Shown piece after piece: positions 51,716-62,861 of a stretch of 64,000 nucleotides of DNA. Within the stretch, counting starts at the first letter, position 1. Each line of letters begins with the position of its first letter. Both the position numbers and the translations under genes were made by a program. Source of the DNA: Centrapalus pauciflorus (taxonomy: Eukaryota > Streptophyta > Magnoliopsida > Asterales > Asteraceae); assembly GCA_020465985.1 (NCBI GenBank), contig JAANYP010002972.1, positions 124,001-188,000 on the forward strand, given 5' to 3'. The notes below the pieces were generated by a model. That model did no database searches. It had not been told where the DNA came from and saw only the letters and a list, made by a program, of their open reading frames with translations.

Positions 51716-51729
51716 TGGTATCAAAGCCA
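51716..51729 (+). other. Primer binding site of copia D
   Basis: TGGTATCAAAGCCA, two bases after the LTR end, matches the initiator Met-tRNA complement with one substitution. Confidence 0.75.
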
Positions 51730-52139
51730 GATTCAAAATTAAATTGAGTGATTTTGTGCAATTTTCTTGATTTTCTCTGTTTTTTTTGTTCGAAGAAGTA
51801 TGAAAGAAATTCTCGATCAGATTTTGATTGAAAGAGTTTTATATCTTGAGATTATTAGTGAGTATTTGGTTTTTGAAGACGAATTCACGGTTATATGTTT
51901 CGATTCCTGATTCCAAACACACAGTGAGTATTAGTGATTTTTCAGAAATTTTGAATAAGTTTGTGTTCTTGAGTATTTTGTCAAATTTGGGGGTTTTGAT
52001 AGTGTTTTAGCACAAATTCCTTTTTAAAACTTGTTTCTGCACTAAAGGTGAATTATGTAGTGTGTTTTTGGAATCAATTTAGTTAAGTTCTAACAATATA
52101 AGTTGATTTTGACTTACATTTGGAAAAACGGTTACAATC

Positions 52140-52500
52140 TCGATTACTAAAGGAATTCAAGATTCATCAATTGGTCATCGAAATTCAGCTAGTTACCTTC
52201 GAAATTCATTTCGTTCAAAATTCTAAGTGAATTCATCGAAATTCAAAGTGTTTTTATCGAGATTCTTAGTTTGATCTTCAAGATTGGGTATTTGTACTTC
52301 GAGATTCAACTATTGTGCTTCGAAATTGGGATTGAAGATACCGAGATTCACTCCTTCTGGGTTGAAATTCACTTAGTATACTTCGAGATTCATTACATTT
52401 ACTTCGAGATTCATTACAAGTACTTCGAGATTCATCTAGTTGTATTCGAGATTCTGTCAAGTCACTTTGAAATTCAGAGCATAAGCTTCAAAATTTAGCC
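52140..52500 (+). repeat. Leader repeat array of copia D (TTCGAGATTC units)
   Basis: About 15 imperfect copies of CTTCGAGATTCATTAC-like units, spaced roughly 20-25 bp, lie between the primer site and gag. Variants include TTCGAAATTC, which is palindromic around TTCGAA. Confidence 0.8.
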
Positions 52501-52567
52501 TTTATCATTCAGATTACTTAACTCAATTTCCATAAAAGATCTTGGAAAATCAGTTTCAACTTTCAGG

Positions 52568-53917
52568 ATGTCGAAAGATGCACTGACCATGGATTCTGAG
52601 ACCAAACCACCCGTTTTGTACAGAGGAGAATACATTCAATGGAGAGAGAAAATTTTGGAATTCTTAAGCTTCCATGATCTGGCAGATGAGATGTTAGAAT
52701 CCTTAATTGATGGACCCGCACAGTTTTTTGTCACCATACCAGTTGTACCTAATGGAAATCCTCCTGTAAATGAGAGAACTGGGGAAGAATAAAATGCAAA
52801 TTTCATTGATACTTAAAAGAGGAGGAAACAAGGAGATAAAACAGCTAGGAAATTTCTGGTCTTATTGATTCCAAATGAGATATACATCAGTCTGACCAAT
52901 AATAAAACAACAAAGTCCATCTGGGATGAGTTGTGCAAATTGATGAGAGGGTCTAATAAAGCTGCAACGAATAGGGCAAGAAACAGTTTGATGTCATTTG
53001 AGAACTTTAGAGCAATTAATGAAGAGCTACTTGAGAATACATACCATATGTCTGTCAATCAGGTTAGTGAAATCAAAAGAAATGGTGTGTCAAAGTCAAA
53101 CTTGGACATAAATGTCAAGTTTTTGAATGTATTGAACCCTGTGTGGGAAAATTATTCAACGATTATTCAATAAACCAAGAACATTGATGAGATGGACATA
53201 CATATGGTCTTTGAAAACCTCAATAATTATGAGGAGGTTGTGCTGAGAAAGATTAATGATAAAAAGCAAGCTAAAAAGCCATCTCTTGATCAATTGGCAC
53301 TCCTTGCTGAGAAGAAGTATAAGCATGTGTCCAAGAGAGAAAAGATTGGCTGATAGTTCATCTGATTCTTCCAAGGATTTTGATATTAAAGAAATGAAGA
53401 GACAAATGACCTTACTGATTAAAGTTTTTCAAAAGAAATTCTATAGATGGTCAACCAACAACAAGATCTGTTACAAGTCTGGTTCAAGAAAATATGATAA
53501 GCATGATAAGTATGATAAGTCTGGAGAAAGAAGTGGGAGGAAGTATGAGAAGTATGATAAGAAGGAGAAGTCTGTTATCAAAGATGAGGAATCAAAGTGC
53601 TAAAACTGTGGCAAACCCGGTCATTTTGCTAGAGAACGCAGGAAACCAGTTGTCAAAAACTCTGATTACTACACAAGGAAAGCACTTCTGACAAAACAGA
53701 AAGAAACAGGAAAATCTTTGATGGCCGAAGACAACCACTGGCTTCAACTCTCAGATGATGAAGACATACTAGATGTGGATGCTCATGTCTACCTTAGGTC
53801 TGAAACCTTCCAGGATGTATCTGAGTCTAAACTGTGTGAGAAAGAAATGTTAGCTAAAGATGAGGTTTGGGTTGGTTTGACAGATTAGGAAGAGGATGAA
53901 AAGAAGAGGATATATTG
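52568..53917 (+). pseudogene. Copia D gag, broken
   Basis: Starts MSKDALTMDSETKPPVLYRG and includes YIQWREKILEFL, the copia Gag N-terminal pattern. Further open pieces cover IPNEIYISLTNNKTTKSIWD, a Lys/Asp/Tyr-rich region, and a zinc knuckle reading NCGKPGHFARERR. There the first Cys is followed by TAA and the last Cys is replaced. At least four stops or frameshifts; not functional. Confidence 0.75.
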
Positions 53918-55205
53918 CACAAAATTATTAGCACTTTCTAATTCATCTAAGGGGTAAAGCCATACAATAGTAGCCTACTTTTGAAAATTTATCAATATGG
54001 TACGTGTGCTTTTTTAAATATCGATATGGTACCCGTACTTCAATTATTCATACCGATATGACCATATTTGTAATAGACCCCTGTTTTTCATACCATTAGA
54101 ACCCTGTTTCGTATTCATAAACCGGGCTCTATTATGTAGAATGACCATATCGATACAGAAAATTAAAGTACACGTACCATATAGACAACTAAAAAAGTAG
54201 ACGTACCATATCGATACATTTTCAAAAGTAGGTTACTATTGTATGGCTTTACCCCTTCATCTAATTTAAAGTTTCCCATATATGTCCTCAATTTTGTTAC
54301 TAAGTTTGACATTTTCACTTTTGAACTTTTCTACTTTCTCTTCCATAACAGACACTGTTTGCAAAGCAAAATCTTTATCTCTGGAAAACTCTAAAACTAA
54401 TTCATGCTCAGATTTTGATTTAGTTTCCAGAGATTTGACATTCTTTTTCTCAACTTTTAAAGATTTTTCAAGTCGTTTCAACATGGAGCTTATATGCATT
54501 AATTTATTCTCTAACACATAACAGGTATCAACATCATTATAGAATCAAGATTAGAGTCTACCTCAGGTGTCTCTGACTCGTCAGACTCAGACCCCCCATC
54601 ATCTTCTGCTTTTTCACTTTCTTGTTCGTTATTGATAACCATTAGTGCAATATCCTCTCCAACCTCATCATTAGAATTTACCTTTTCTTTCTTTACGATC
54701 TGATCTTCTTCATGGAAGATTAGGAAGATGATGAAGAAGATCAGATCGTAAAGAAAGAAAAGGTTGATTCTAATGATGAGGTTGGAGAGGATATTGCACT
54801 CATAACGAACAAGAAAGTGAAAAAGTAGAAGATCATGGAGGGTCTGAGTCTGATGAGTCAGAGACACCTGAGGTAGACTCTAATCCTGATTCTATAATGA
54901 TGTTGATACCTGTTATGTGTTAGAGAATAAATTAGTGCATATAAGCTCCATGCTGAAACGACTTGAAAAATCTTCAAAAGTTGAGAAAAAAATGTCAAAT
55001 CTCTGGAAAGTAAATCAAAATCTGAGCATGAATTAGTTTTAGAGTTTTCCAGAGATAAAGCATTTGCTTTGCAAACAGTGTCTGTTATGGAAGAGAAAGT
55101 AGAAAAGTTCAAAAGTGAAAATGTCAAACTTAGTAACAAAATTGAGGACATATATGGGAAACTTTAAATTTGCTGAATTAGAAAGTGCTAATAATTTTGT
55201 GCGAT
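53918..55205. repeat. Large inverted duplication within copia D
   Basis: The left arm (53918-53950 plus 54265-54713) is the reverse complement of the right arm (54731-55205), with a ~17-bp spacer. The arms are over 90% alike. The right arm is the normal forward sequence (coiled-coil region between gag and pol; FSRDKAFALQTVSVMEEKVE can be read). The left arm is an inverted copy interrupted by a MULE MITE. Confidence 0.88.
53951..54255. mobile_element. MULE MITE with perfect 9-bp duplication
   Basis: 305 bp, ends GGGGTAAAGCCATACAATAG and its reverse complement, flanked on both sides by TTCATCTAA (53942-53950, 54256-54264). The arms pair over about 120 bp, so the transcript would fold into a hairpin. 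No coding. Confidence 0.88.
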
Positions 55206-55681
55206 ATGATTTTTTAAAGAGAGAACAAACTGATGACGATTCATTTGAACCAACCAAAAGAAACTAAATTTTAAAATTCAAAAGCGGGAATTGGTGGTGA
55301 AAATCTTCAATACCTCACAAAAGCTATTTCAAATTCTCCAACTTTGTATGACACGAGGTATATGAATTTGGGCTTGAAAATGGTTTTTCTGAAAGCTTCC
55401 GAGGAAGTTGAATCTTGAGAAGATCTGAAAAGATTGAGGGCTGACAAAATGCATCAAGATTTGGATTATAACATTCCAAATGAAAGTTATAAAAATCCAC
55501 CAAACCCTGAAGATCCTATTCAGATTTATTCTGATGAAGATCTGACAGGACCTAAAGTTTTGATCAAAAGCCATACATTCCAAACTCAATTCTTGAAAAG
55601 ATAAATTCTGATCTCGAATTGAAAATTAAAACTTTTAATGAAGAGTGATACATTCTAAATTTCAATCATGTGGAGTTTATT
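55206..55681 (+). pseudogene. Copia D, further decayed gag/pol region
   Basis: Continues the element D sequence with several stops. Phrases such as NLGLKMVFLKASEEVES are readable but no diagnostic domain was identified. It ends abruptly at the LTR of element E. Confidence 0.5.
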
Positions 55682-55983
55682 TTGTAAGAGTTAGTTGCAT
55701 TTTATTTCCATGTAATTTTATTTCTTTCTTTTGTAATTTAATTCTTGTATTTAGAAGTTGAGGTGTATAGTTTGTAAACCCTTCAAACTTGGAATTAATA
55801 TTTAAGGGAAACCCTCCTAGGGTTTCCAACAAATTTTGTCATTATTCTCAATTGGAAAAAGTGGTCGCGTCTCACTTTTCTCTCTGACAGTTTCATCATC
55901 GATTGAATTCTTTATTCTCTTTGTATGAATTATATTATTGTTTATTGATGTGAGTGCAAATATAACGATAGGACAAATTAACA
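55682..55983 (+). repeat. 5' LTR of copia E
   Basis: Starts TGTAAGAGTTAG and ends AAATTAACA, about 302 bp, directly followed by the primer site. The left edge is set by the TG dinucleotide and the loss of element D sequence; no partner LTR is available to confirm it. Confidence 0.65.
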
Positions 55984-55985
55984 AT

Positions 55986-55999
55986 TGGTATCAGAGCCA
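55986..55999 (+). other. Primer binding site of copia E
   Basis: TGGTATCAGAGCCA, complementary to initiator Met-tRNA, two bases after the LTR. Confidence 0.9.
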
Positions 56000-56396
56000 C
56001 AGATGCGGATTTCAACTGAGTTGATCTGTGTTCATCAATTGTTCTTCGTGTTCTTCAAAAAAACCCACGGTTTTTCTCTTATTCCCATTTCAATCTTCTA
56101 TATTTGTGTGTTTTTATATTTGATAATAATCAACAATATTTCTAGTACTGATTTCAAGCATTTTTCGTTCAATCATTACAAGTTTTTATTGATTAATTGT
56201 TGAAATATTTAATTAGAAATATTATAGTCTTTAAACTTGGTTATTGCTTAAAAATTAATATTTTTAGGTGTTTTTAGTTACTTGTTTTTCACAAAACTCG
56301 TTTCTAAAATCAAACCAACCTTTTAGACATTATTTCTAGCTTTTAAAACACATTTTTTTGTTTAAATCTGCAATCCTGGAAATTTTTTAAAACTTC

Positions 56397-56760
56397 AATC
56401 TCGGACCATCTCAGATTCAAATTCGGACCATCTCGGATCAATTTCGGATCTCACACGAAATTCAGTTGTCCCAAAACACACCCGAATTTCGGTTGGAACA
56501 TTTTTCGGATTCTCTAAATCACTTGTTCTTCATTTTTAAAGTTTTCAAAAGCATTTCGGATCACCACCCGAAATTCTGATAACCTGAATTCACAATCTCC
56601 CAAACTGATCCACCCGAAATTCGGACGATTCCTCCACCTGAAATTCGCATCACCCAAATGTCCATTCTTCACCCGAATTTCGGCTCATCCGAGTTTTGGT
56701 TCTTCACCCGAATTTCGCACCATTCGAGTTTCAGTTCCTTCAATCGAGATATTAGTTTCC
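56397..56760 (+). repeat. Leader array of CCGAAATTCGG-type motifs in copia E
   Basis: About 15 copies of ACCCGAATTTCGG / TTTCGGATCA variants lie between the primer site and gag. The core CCGAAATTCGG is palindromic. The same motif family fills part of the LTRs of gypsy A and C. Confidence 0.85.
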
Positions 56761-56805
56761 ACTTCCAAAGATCCTTATTTCATAATCAACACTCACAAAA
56801 TCATC

Positions 56806-58217
56806 ATGTCTAGAAAAAGCTCTTGTCCTTGGATTAGAGAACAGACCACCAGTTCTCTATCCAGATAAATATGAGCAATGGAAGAAGCGGTTCCTCAAGT
56901 TCATTAGCATGCAGCCCATGGGTCATCTCATGATCCAATCCATTAGTGAGGGGCCCGCTGTCTTTTACTCCGAATGTCCAGCAGTAACAACTGCTAATCC
57001 TCCATTCCAGCAACCAGGACAGTTCGCGAACCTGAGAATGACGTAGAACAGGAAAGACAAATAGCAGATCGCATGGCAGCGTATATATCTACCAAGCCCT
57101 TCCCACTGATATTCTAGTCGGGGTTGACGACAAACTGTCTGCAAAAGAAATTTGGGACGAACTAGAGATGCAGATGCTTGGGGCAGATCTGAATGATTAG
57201 GCAAAGATTGAAGAAGCAAAGGCCAAATTCTCCGAGTTCAGTGCAAAGGACGGAGAATCCATTCAAAGCACTTTTACAAGATTCTGTGTTGTTTTGAATG
57301 AGCTCAATAAACTGCATATCAAAAAGGAAAGAGATGACATCAACATCCAGTTCCTATCTTCCCTAGCTCCAGAATGGGCACTGGCAAGCAGAGCAACTAA
57401 ATGAGCTCTGGACATCGCCGACATCTCCATCAATGTGGTGTTTAAGGAACTAAAGAAATATCATGGTGATGTGGACGCTAACAAACATATGGCCAACACT
57501 CTGGCCTCTTTGTTGATGACTGTCAACCCAACCACAAAACCCACAGATTCTCTGGCCTTACACTCAAACAAGACACAATCTCATGAACCACTACCAAATC
57601 CATCACCTTTGCCTTACTACCACCAAACTGGTTCCTCGTCTCAGTATTCATATGGCATACCACAAATGCATGAACCTATGGACGCTGAAGAAGCTGACAT
57701 TCATGAACAGATGACATTCTTATCAAATCGTCTTCAGCAGAAGCGATTTTATCAGAATAAGAGCAACTATCAACTCAGATATGACATTGGTCCTCGTAGA
57801 TATTCTGATGAAGGGGAGAAGATAGACAGGATGAGAGAGATGACAGGCGGAGAGAATAATGGAGGAGAGATGACAGGGATGATAGGGCCCGTGAGGACTA
57901 GAGGAGAAATGATAGAGATGATAGGCGTTATGACAATAGGAGAGACAGACGAGATGATCGGAGGGAATATCGAGATGATCGTCATTATGACAGGCGTGAC
58001 GATAGAAGGAATGATGATAGGCGGGAGTATCATCGCCGTGATGATAGTCGGGACTTTCGCCGCGCTGATAAAAGGCTTGTTGAACATAGAGAGGACAGAC
58101 TTAGAAATGACGAGTGCAAGACATCTGATGAACGAGGTTGCTATAAATGTGCGAAACCGGGTCATTTTGCTCGAGAATGTAAAATTCGAGCGTGACCTGG
58201 CATACTATGAAAGAAAG
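56806..58217 (+). pseudogene. Copia E gag (split by element F at its 3' end)
   Basis: Starts MSRKSS and shifts frame at once. The correct reading continues with RPPVLYPDKYEQWKKRFLKF, then DDKLSAKEIWDELEMQMLG and FKELKKYHGDVDANKHMAN. From about 57810 to 58090 the true frame is Arg/Asp-rich (many RDDRR units), followed by the zinc knuckle CYKCAKPGHFARECK (58139-58183). A 298-codon open frame from 57435 keeps the other frame through the Arg/Asp region and gives a meaningless Met/Gly/Ile-rich sequence, so a frameshift lies near 57800-57840. Confidence 0.78.
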
Positions 58218-58573
58218 TGTAATTCCAATATAGAAGCATTCAATCAATCATACATTCATAAGATCAATAACATAATAATCATGAAGAACACCATGAATAT
58301 AATGAAGAACAATATGAATATTCAAGTTTAGATAAACCTTAAATGCTTTCCAATTTCACGTACGTACAAAGGCTTTCAACAACTGAAATATGAAACCTGA
58401 ACAAACAATTTATAAAGAAAGTAAACAGATCTAAACTATCCATACCCATGAGTTTACCTTTTGGTCTTTTAACCCATTTACACATAACTTTGAAACCTTA
58501 CAAAATGAACACAAAACTAAGTTTCATTTATTACAATATAAACCCTGAAACTATCACAACTCTAGATCTAACA
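58218..58573 (-). repeat. 3' LTR of element F
   Basis: 356 bp. Because F lies on the minus strand, the left copy is the 3' LTR. It differs from the other copy at about 17 positions. Confidence 0.9.
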
Positions 58574-59156
58574 TTCTCCACCTTTGTGATTAGCTTTCAG
58601 ATCTTGGTTTCAAGTAGGTGATCAGCTTCCTTTGGTCAAAATATCGGCCAAGACGTCTGACGGTCATCCTATACTCCAACTTGTCTCGAACATCCTGTTG
58701 GAAGTCTTCGACACCTCGAAGTACGGCTTTAAGTTCCTAGATTCTTATCCCGAGCTTCAATGCTTCCTTAAGATTGTCGATTCTGATCATAAGCATTTTT
58801 ATGACCATGTACAGAGTCTCGTCGCAGTATTTCTGTAACTCAATGAAAACTTTCAACTGATGTGGAATTTATCTTCAGCGTTGATAAAAATCTTCAGTCG
58901 AACTTGGCAATAAAATTCGTCACTTTGAGAATCAGAAGACTTTAACTTTAACACAAGCTTCAGATAGATTGTAGAATGATATCTTCTTTAGCTTTGGTCT
59001 TGAAATCCCTTGAAGCTTTTGAACTTTTAAATTTTGGCTTTCTTTGATCTTTGACACTTAGCTCTGTTCTCTCCCCCTTGATAAATCAACAGGACACATA
59101 TTTTCTTCAGATGAGCTTCTTTTGTGGTTGAAACTATATTTCTAACCTTGAATTCT

Positions 59157-59489
59157 TTACTCATCTCTCTCCTTATCACTGTGGGGTTTTTCAAACTTAA
59201 GCACTTGATGATCGTATTCTAATTTGTCCAATTTAGTAGTTACTTCCATCGTTACAATATTAGTCTTAGTTAGATCAGCCCGTAACCCTAAAATATTTGT
59301 TTTCAAATCAGATGTTTCATTTCGAGCATCTCGAAGAGCAGTCTTACAGGCATCTAACTTCTTAGCTTCTTTTCTTAGCATATCTAGTTCAGCTAAAACT
59401 TCATTAGGAAGAAGACTTACCTTAGTATCGGGTGCAGAAGAACCGTCCTTTGATTCGTATGTGGTTGGAGGCCTGATTTCTAAACCCAT
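59157..59489 (-). CDS. Coiled-coil protein fragment in element F
   Basis: 110 codons from MGLEIRPPTTYESKDGSS to SDKERDE. From about residue 30 it is rich in Lys, Glu, Leu and Asp in heptad-like spacing (NEVLAELDMLRKEAKKL), so a coiled coil is likely. It has no enzyme motif. It could be what is left of a copia Gag-adjacent coiled-coil region, or captured sequence; downstream on the same strand the frame is broken. I do not recognise a specific family. Confidence 0.4.
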   Translation of the reverse strand: MGLEIRPPTTYESKDGSSAPDTKVSLLPNEVLAELDMLRKEAKKLDACKTALRDARNETSDLKTNILGLRADLTKTNIVTMEVTTKLDKLEYDHQVLKFEKPHSDKERDE

Positions 59490-60141
59490 AGCTCAATGCG
59501 ACGTGATTCAAGGTGAATGCTTCTTTGTGATTGAGGTTGGTAAATGCTCAAAAAAATTCCAAGTCTTAAATGCTTTGACTCAAGAAGTATTAGAGAGTTG
59601 TAACTTGCTAATACCAAAGGATCCAAAAATTTTACTTAGGAAAAAAAATTTTAAGTCTAACTTTTGTCTCAAGAGGTATTAGAGAGTTGTAACTTGCTAA
59701 TACCAAAGGATCCTCAAAATTCTGAAATTTGTTTTCTAACTTAAAACAAAAAAAAATTTTCTAAGTAAAACTAAGAAATTTGAATTAGAGAGTTGTAACT
59801 CTCGGGTAAAACTAAGAAATTTGAACAGTTCTTATTTTTGAGAATTTAACAAGAATTAAGCAAGATCTGGATGATTTTTAAGATCAAATATACTTTCTTT
59901 CACGAATTTGAGGTTAAACAGTATGATGTTCACCTGAAGGAATATAGTATCAAACGAGATTTAACAACAAACAATTCAGAAATTTTGATTTTAAAGATCA
60001 AATAGAGATGGTCTTCGAAGAACACGAAGAATACTCAGGAACTTTAACACTTTTCAGCAAAAATTAGAATTTTTCATGCAAAATTTTGAAAATCAGATTA
60101 GATAAACACTTTAAAACCAACCTTTTGGTTCTGATACCAAT

Positions 60142-60495
60142 TGTAATTCCCATATAGAAGCATTCAATCAATCATACATACATAAGATCAATAACATAAT
60201 AATCGTGAAGAACACTATGAATATAATGAAGAACAATATGAATATTCAAGGTTAGATAAACCTTAAATGCTTTCCAATTTCACGTACATACAAAGGCTTT
60301 CAACAACCGAAATATGAAACCTAAACAAACTATTTATAAAGAAACAAATGATCTAAACTATCCATACCCATGGGTTGACCTTTTGATCTTTTAACCCATT
60401 TACACATAACTTTGGAACCTTACAAAATGAACACAAAACTAGGTTTCATTTATTACAATATAAACCCTGAAACTATCACAGCTCTAGATCTAACA
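60142..60495 (-). repeat. 5' LTR of element F
   Basis: 354 bp, adjoining the primer site on the minus strand. A TTTATAAATAG TATA-like sequence lies on the minus strand at about 60324-60336, in a position suited to the LTR promoter. Confidence 0.88.
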
Positions 60496-62861
60496 GAAAG
60501 GTCGATGTCCTAAAGAAGGCAGCTGATGTGATGGCCCTGGTAGCACAAGAAGACTCCTGGGTTGATGAGGAATCTAGTGAAGAAGATGATAGGGGCAGAA
60601 ATTGTTACATGGTTGAAAGAATTAGACATGCTAAGTATGCTACTACTTTCGACTCTGAATCAGACACGATTGTAGAGGGGGAGATCACAGAAGATCCTAC
60701 AGCCTGTCTGATGGCCAAGTCCGGGGATTCTGAATGCTTCACATCAGATTCAGAGACAAATGAGGTACATTCCTTTTATGTTCATAAGTCTTTAAATACT
60801 ACATCTGTACATAATGAATGTAAATTGCACACACAAATACTTGAGTTAGAAGCTAAGTATAATGCGAAAAAAGAAAGTGTGTCAAGGCTGAACAACTGGT
60901 CCAATCTCTAAAAGAAACATCTGACAAATATGAAAAGAATTGGCTAAATGAGCATGAGTTGGTAAAGACACTTTTACTCGAAAAAGTAAAAGGCTGAGGA
61001 TAGGAACATTTTCCTTAAGAGTTTTATTATACAATCACTGAGGAAAAGAGTTCTTTGAAGTCTGAACTGTTTGTTCTTTCAAAACACTTAGAGTTTGTAA
61101 GTGTGGAAAACTTAGACAATCAGATAAATATATAAAATGATTGAAGAAGAGAGGATAGGTTTGTACTCACGGATCAAAACCCTAGATGATGAATTTCTAA
61201 AAAGGGGTCAGATTGAACAAACTATTCATATACATCAACCCAAAGAAACTAGGTTTTATCACTCCAAGGAATTGGTTTTAAAAATCCTAAGTATTTGGAA
61301 AAGGTTCAATCAGTTTTACCAATATTTTATGATAGAAGGTATATGGGACGAGGGTTCAAGTCTTTCTTTTTTGAATCATCGGAAAAAGTCTTAACCCAAG
61401 AGGATGAGAAAAGAAGTGAAAATGAAAAAAGAGAAATTCCTTATAAATATGAAAAGCTGAACAAAAGTTATCCTTATAGAGTACTCACTCTAGATGAGGA
61501 CTTCTTTTCCAGCTATTCATCAGCTGAAATGAAAGCAGAACCTGTTAAACCAATCCCTCATCCTTACATTCTTACAAAAAAGTTATTCAACACAAAATAG
61601 ATGTTTTAGAAAAGGACTTAAGGACAGCTCGAGAGAAAGCCATTGGTTACCAAGAAGCTCTTCTCAAAAGTGAGGAAAAATTAGTAAGACAAAGTTTTGA
61701 ACAAAGTGTAGAATTAACCATCTACAAAGAAAAGTTTGACACAGTTTCAGAAAGGTTAAATTCTCATTTAAAAGATTCAAAAGTTTCTCATCCTGCCAAA
61801 GTCCTGCATGCATCATCAGACAAAGGTAAAGCTAAGATTGAAGAACCTGTAATCATTATAAAGGTGAGTGTTCAAAATCTTCAAAAGCTGAGGTTTCAAA
61901 GAAGGCTGAGAGTCAATCTAAATTTTCCAAGATACCCACTCACCAAGGAAATTTCTCTAAGTCTAAGTCTTCCAAACGTTGGACTCTCATCGTTTTGTTC
62001 CTACTAATCATGTGAGAAGAGTTCCCAAACTACTATGCAAGATTTTTTAGTTTTTTTCGTGAAGAAGGCTGAAATTCCAAGTGATTTTGTTTCTAGAGAT
62101 ATGATGAATGTAATCTCGGAAAACAATGTTTGTTCTGTAACAGGTTCTTTGTCTTGTTTGAAGTATTCATTTGTTGATTTGTTTACTTTATGTCCAACTA
62201 GATTTAGACGTCAAGTACCTGAAATGAATAAGTTAGTGCCTTATCCTGAAAAAAGAATTCGTAAAAAGAAAATAAAAAACAGTGCATCATTGGCCTCACC
62301 AAAGTTTGTGTCATGTAATTTTCCTAGGCCCACACCAAAAGCAAATACAAAACAAGTTTCAAAATGTCCAAAGCCAAAGGCAACTTCATCGCCTAAGGTT
62401 TCAAAGCCAGTTGTGTCCAAACACAAATTGAAAACCAAAAGGTTCTGCATATAGACCACACAAAAGTGCAATATGGGTTCCTAAGACTGTGAATGTGCCA
62501 TATACACCTGAAACAACTAACCAAAAAGGACCCATCCTAAGATGGGTACCCAAAGTTATATGATTGAATGTAGATGGGTCTTGGTTACCTCAGATCAAGA
62601 CCCGCACTTCAATTCAATGGCTTCTAGTTATCTCAGACTAGGAACCCGTTCTTTTGTTTGTCGGTTATTGTACAATTTTTGCTAAAACCGACATGTTTGG
62701 CTTATGTGCACTCAGCTTAGGACCCGGTCTAAACACTTCATGTTTTCTGAACAACTCGGTTCAGAACACGGTTTGCATGTCACTTTCCAATGGATTTGTT
62801 TCATATGCCCAAGAATATCCATCGTAATAAATTTTCTTTTCAGTAAAAATCCATTTGGTAC
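60496..62861 (+). pseudogene. Copia E, gag-to-protease spacer, decayed
   Basis: Resumes element E after F. Open pieces are acidic and coiled-coil-like: WVDEESSEEDDRG, then LHTQILELEAKYNAKKESVS (60528-60910), and a Lys/Pro-rich block VSKCPKPKATSSPKVSKP (62035-62453). Long spacers of this kind between the zinc knuckle and protease occur in large plant copia elements. Many stops are present. Confidence 0.55.

Larger units (their letters stand above)
48500..55681 (+). mobile_element. Ty1/copia element D, 5' half, heavily interrupted
   Basis: The 5' LTR (48500-48586 joined to 51562-51713) is split by a MULE. Then come a primer site, a long leader, a broken gag and the start of pol. It is cut at 55681 by copia element E, so its 3' half, if present, lies beyond the window. 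Confidence 0.75.
58218..60495 (-). mobile_element. Element F: small non-autonomous LTR retrotransposon, minus strand
   Basis: LTRs at 58218-58573 and 60142-60495 are about 95% identical; on the minus strand they start TGTTAGATCTAGAG and end GGAATTACA. A 5-bp duplication GAAAG flanks it (58213-58217, 60496-60500). The primer site reads TGGTATCAGAACC on the minus strand (60139-60127), and a purine tract AAAGGTGGAGAA precedes the 3' LTR at 58574. The 1.57-kb interior lacks protease, RT and integrase. Confidence 0.9.

Noticed and set aside
57770..58165. 131-codon minus-strand open frame rich in Ile and Pro
   Set aside because: Antisense shadow of the Arg/Asp repeat; low-complexity composition only.
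57435..58331. A 298-codon open frame as a novel Met/Gly/Ile-rich protein
   Set aside because: After about 57840 it is the wrong frame of an Arg/Asp-rich copia Gag tail; it ends inside the LTR of element F.
59224..59682. 152-codon plus-strand frame
   Set aside because: Antisense to the coiled-coil frame of element F and crossing non-coding leader sequence; no family pattern.
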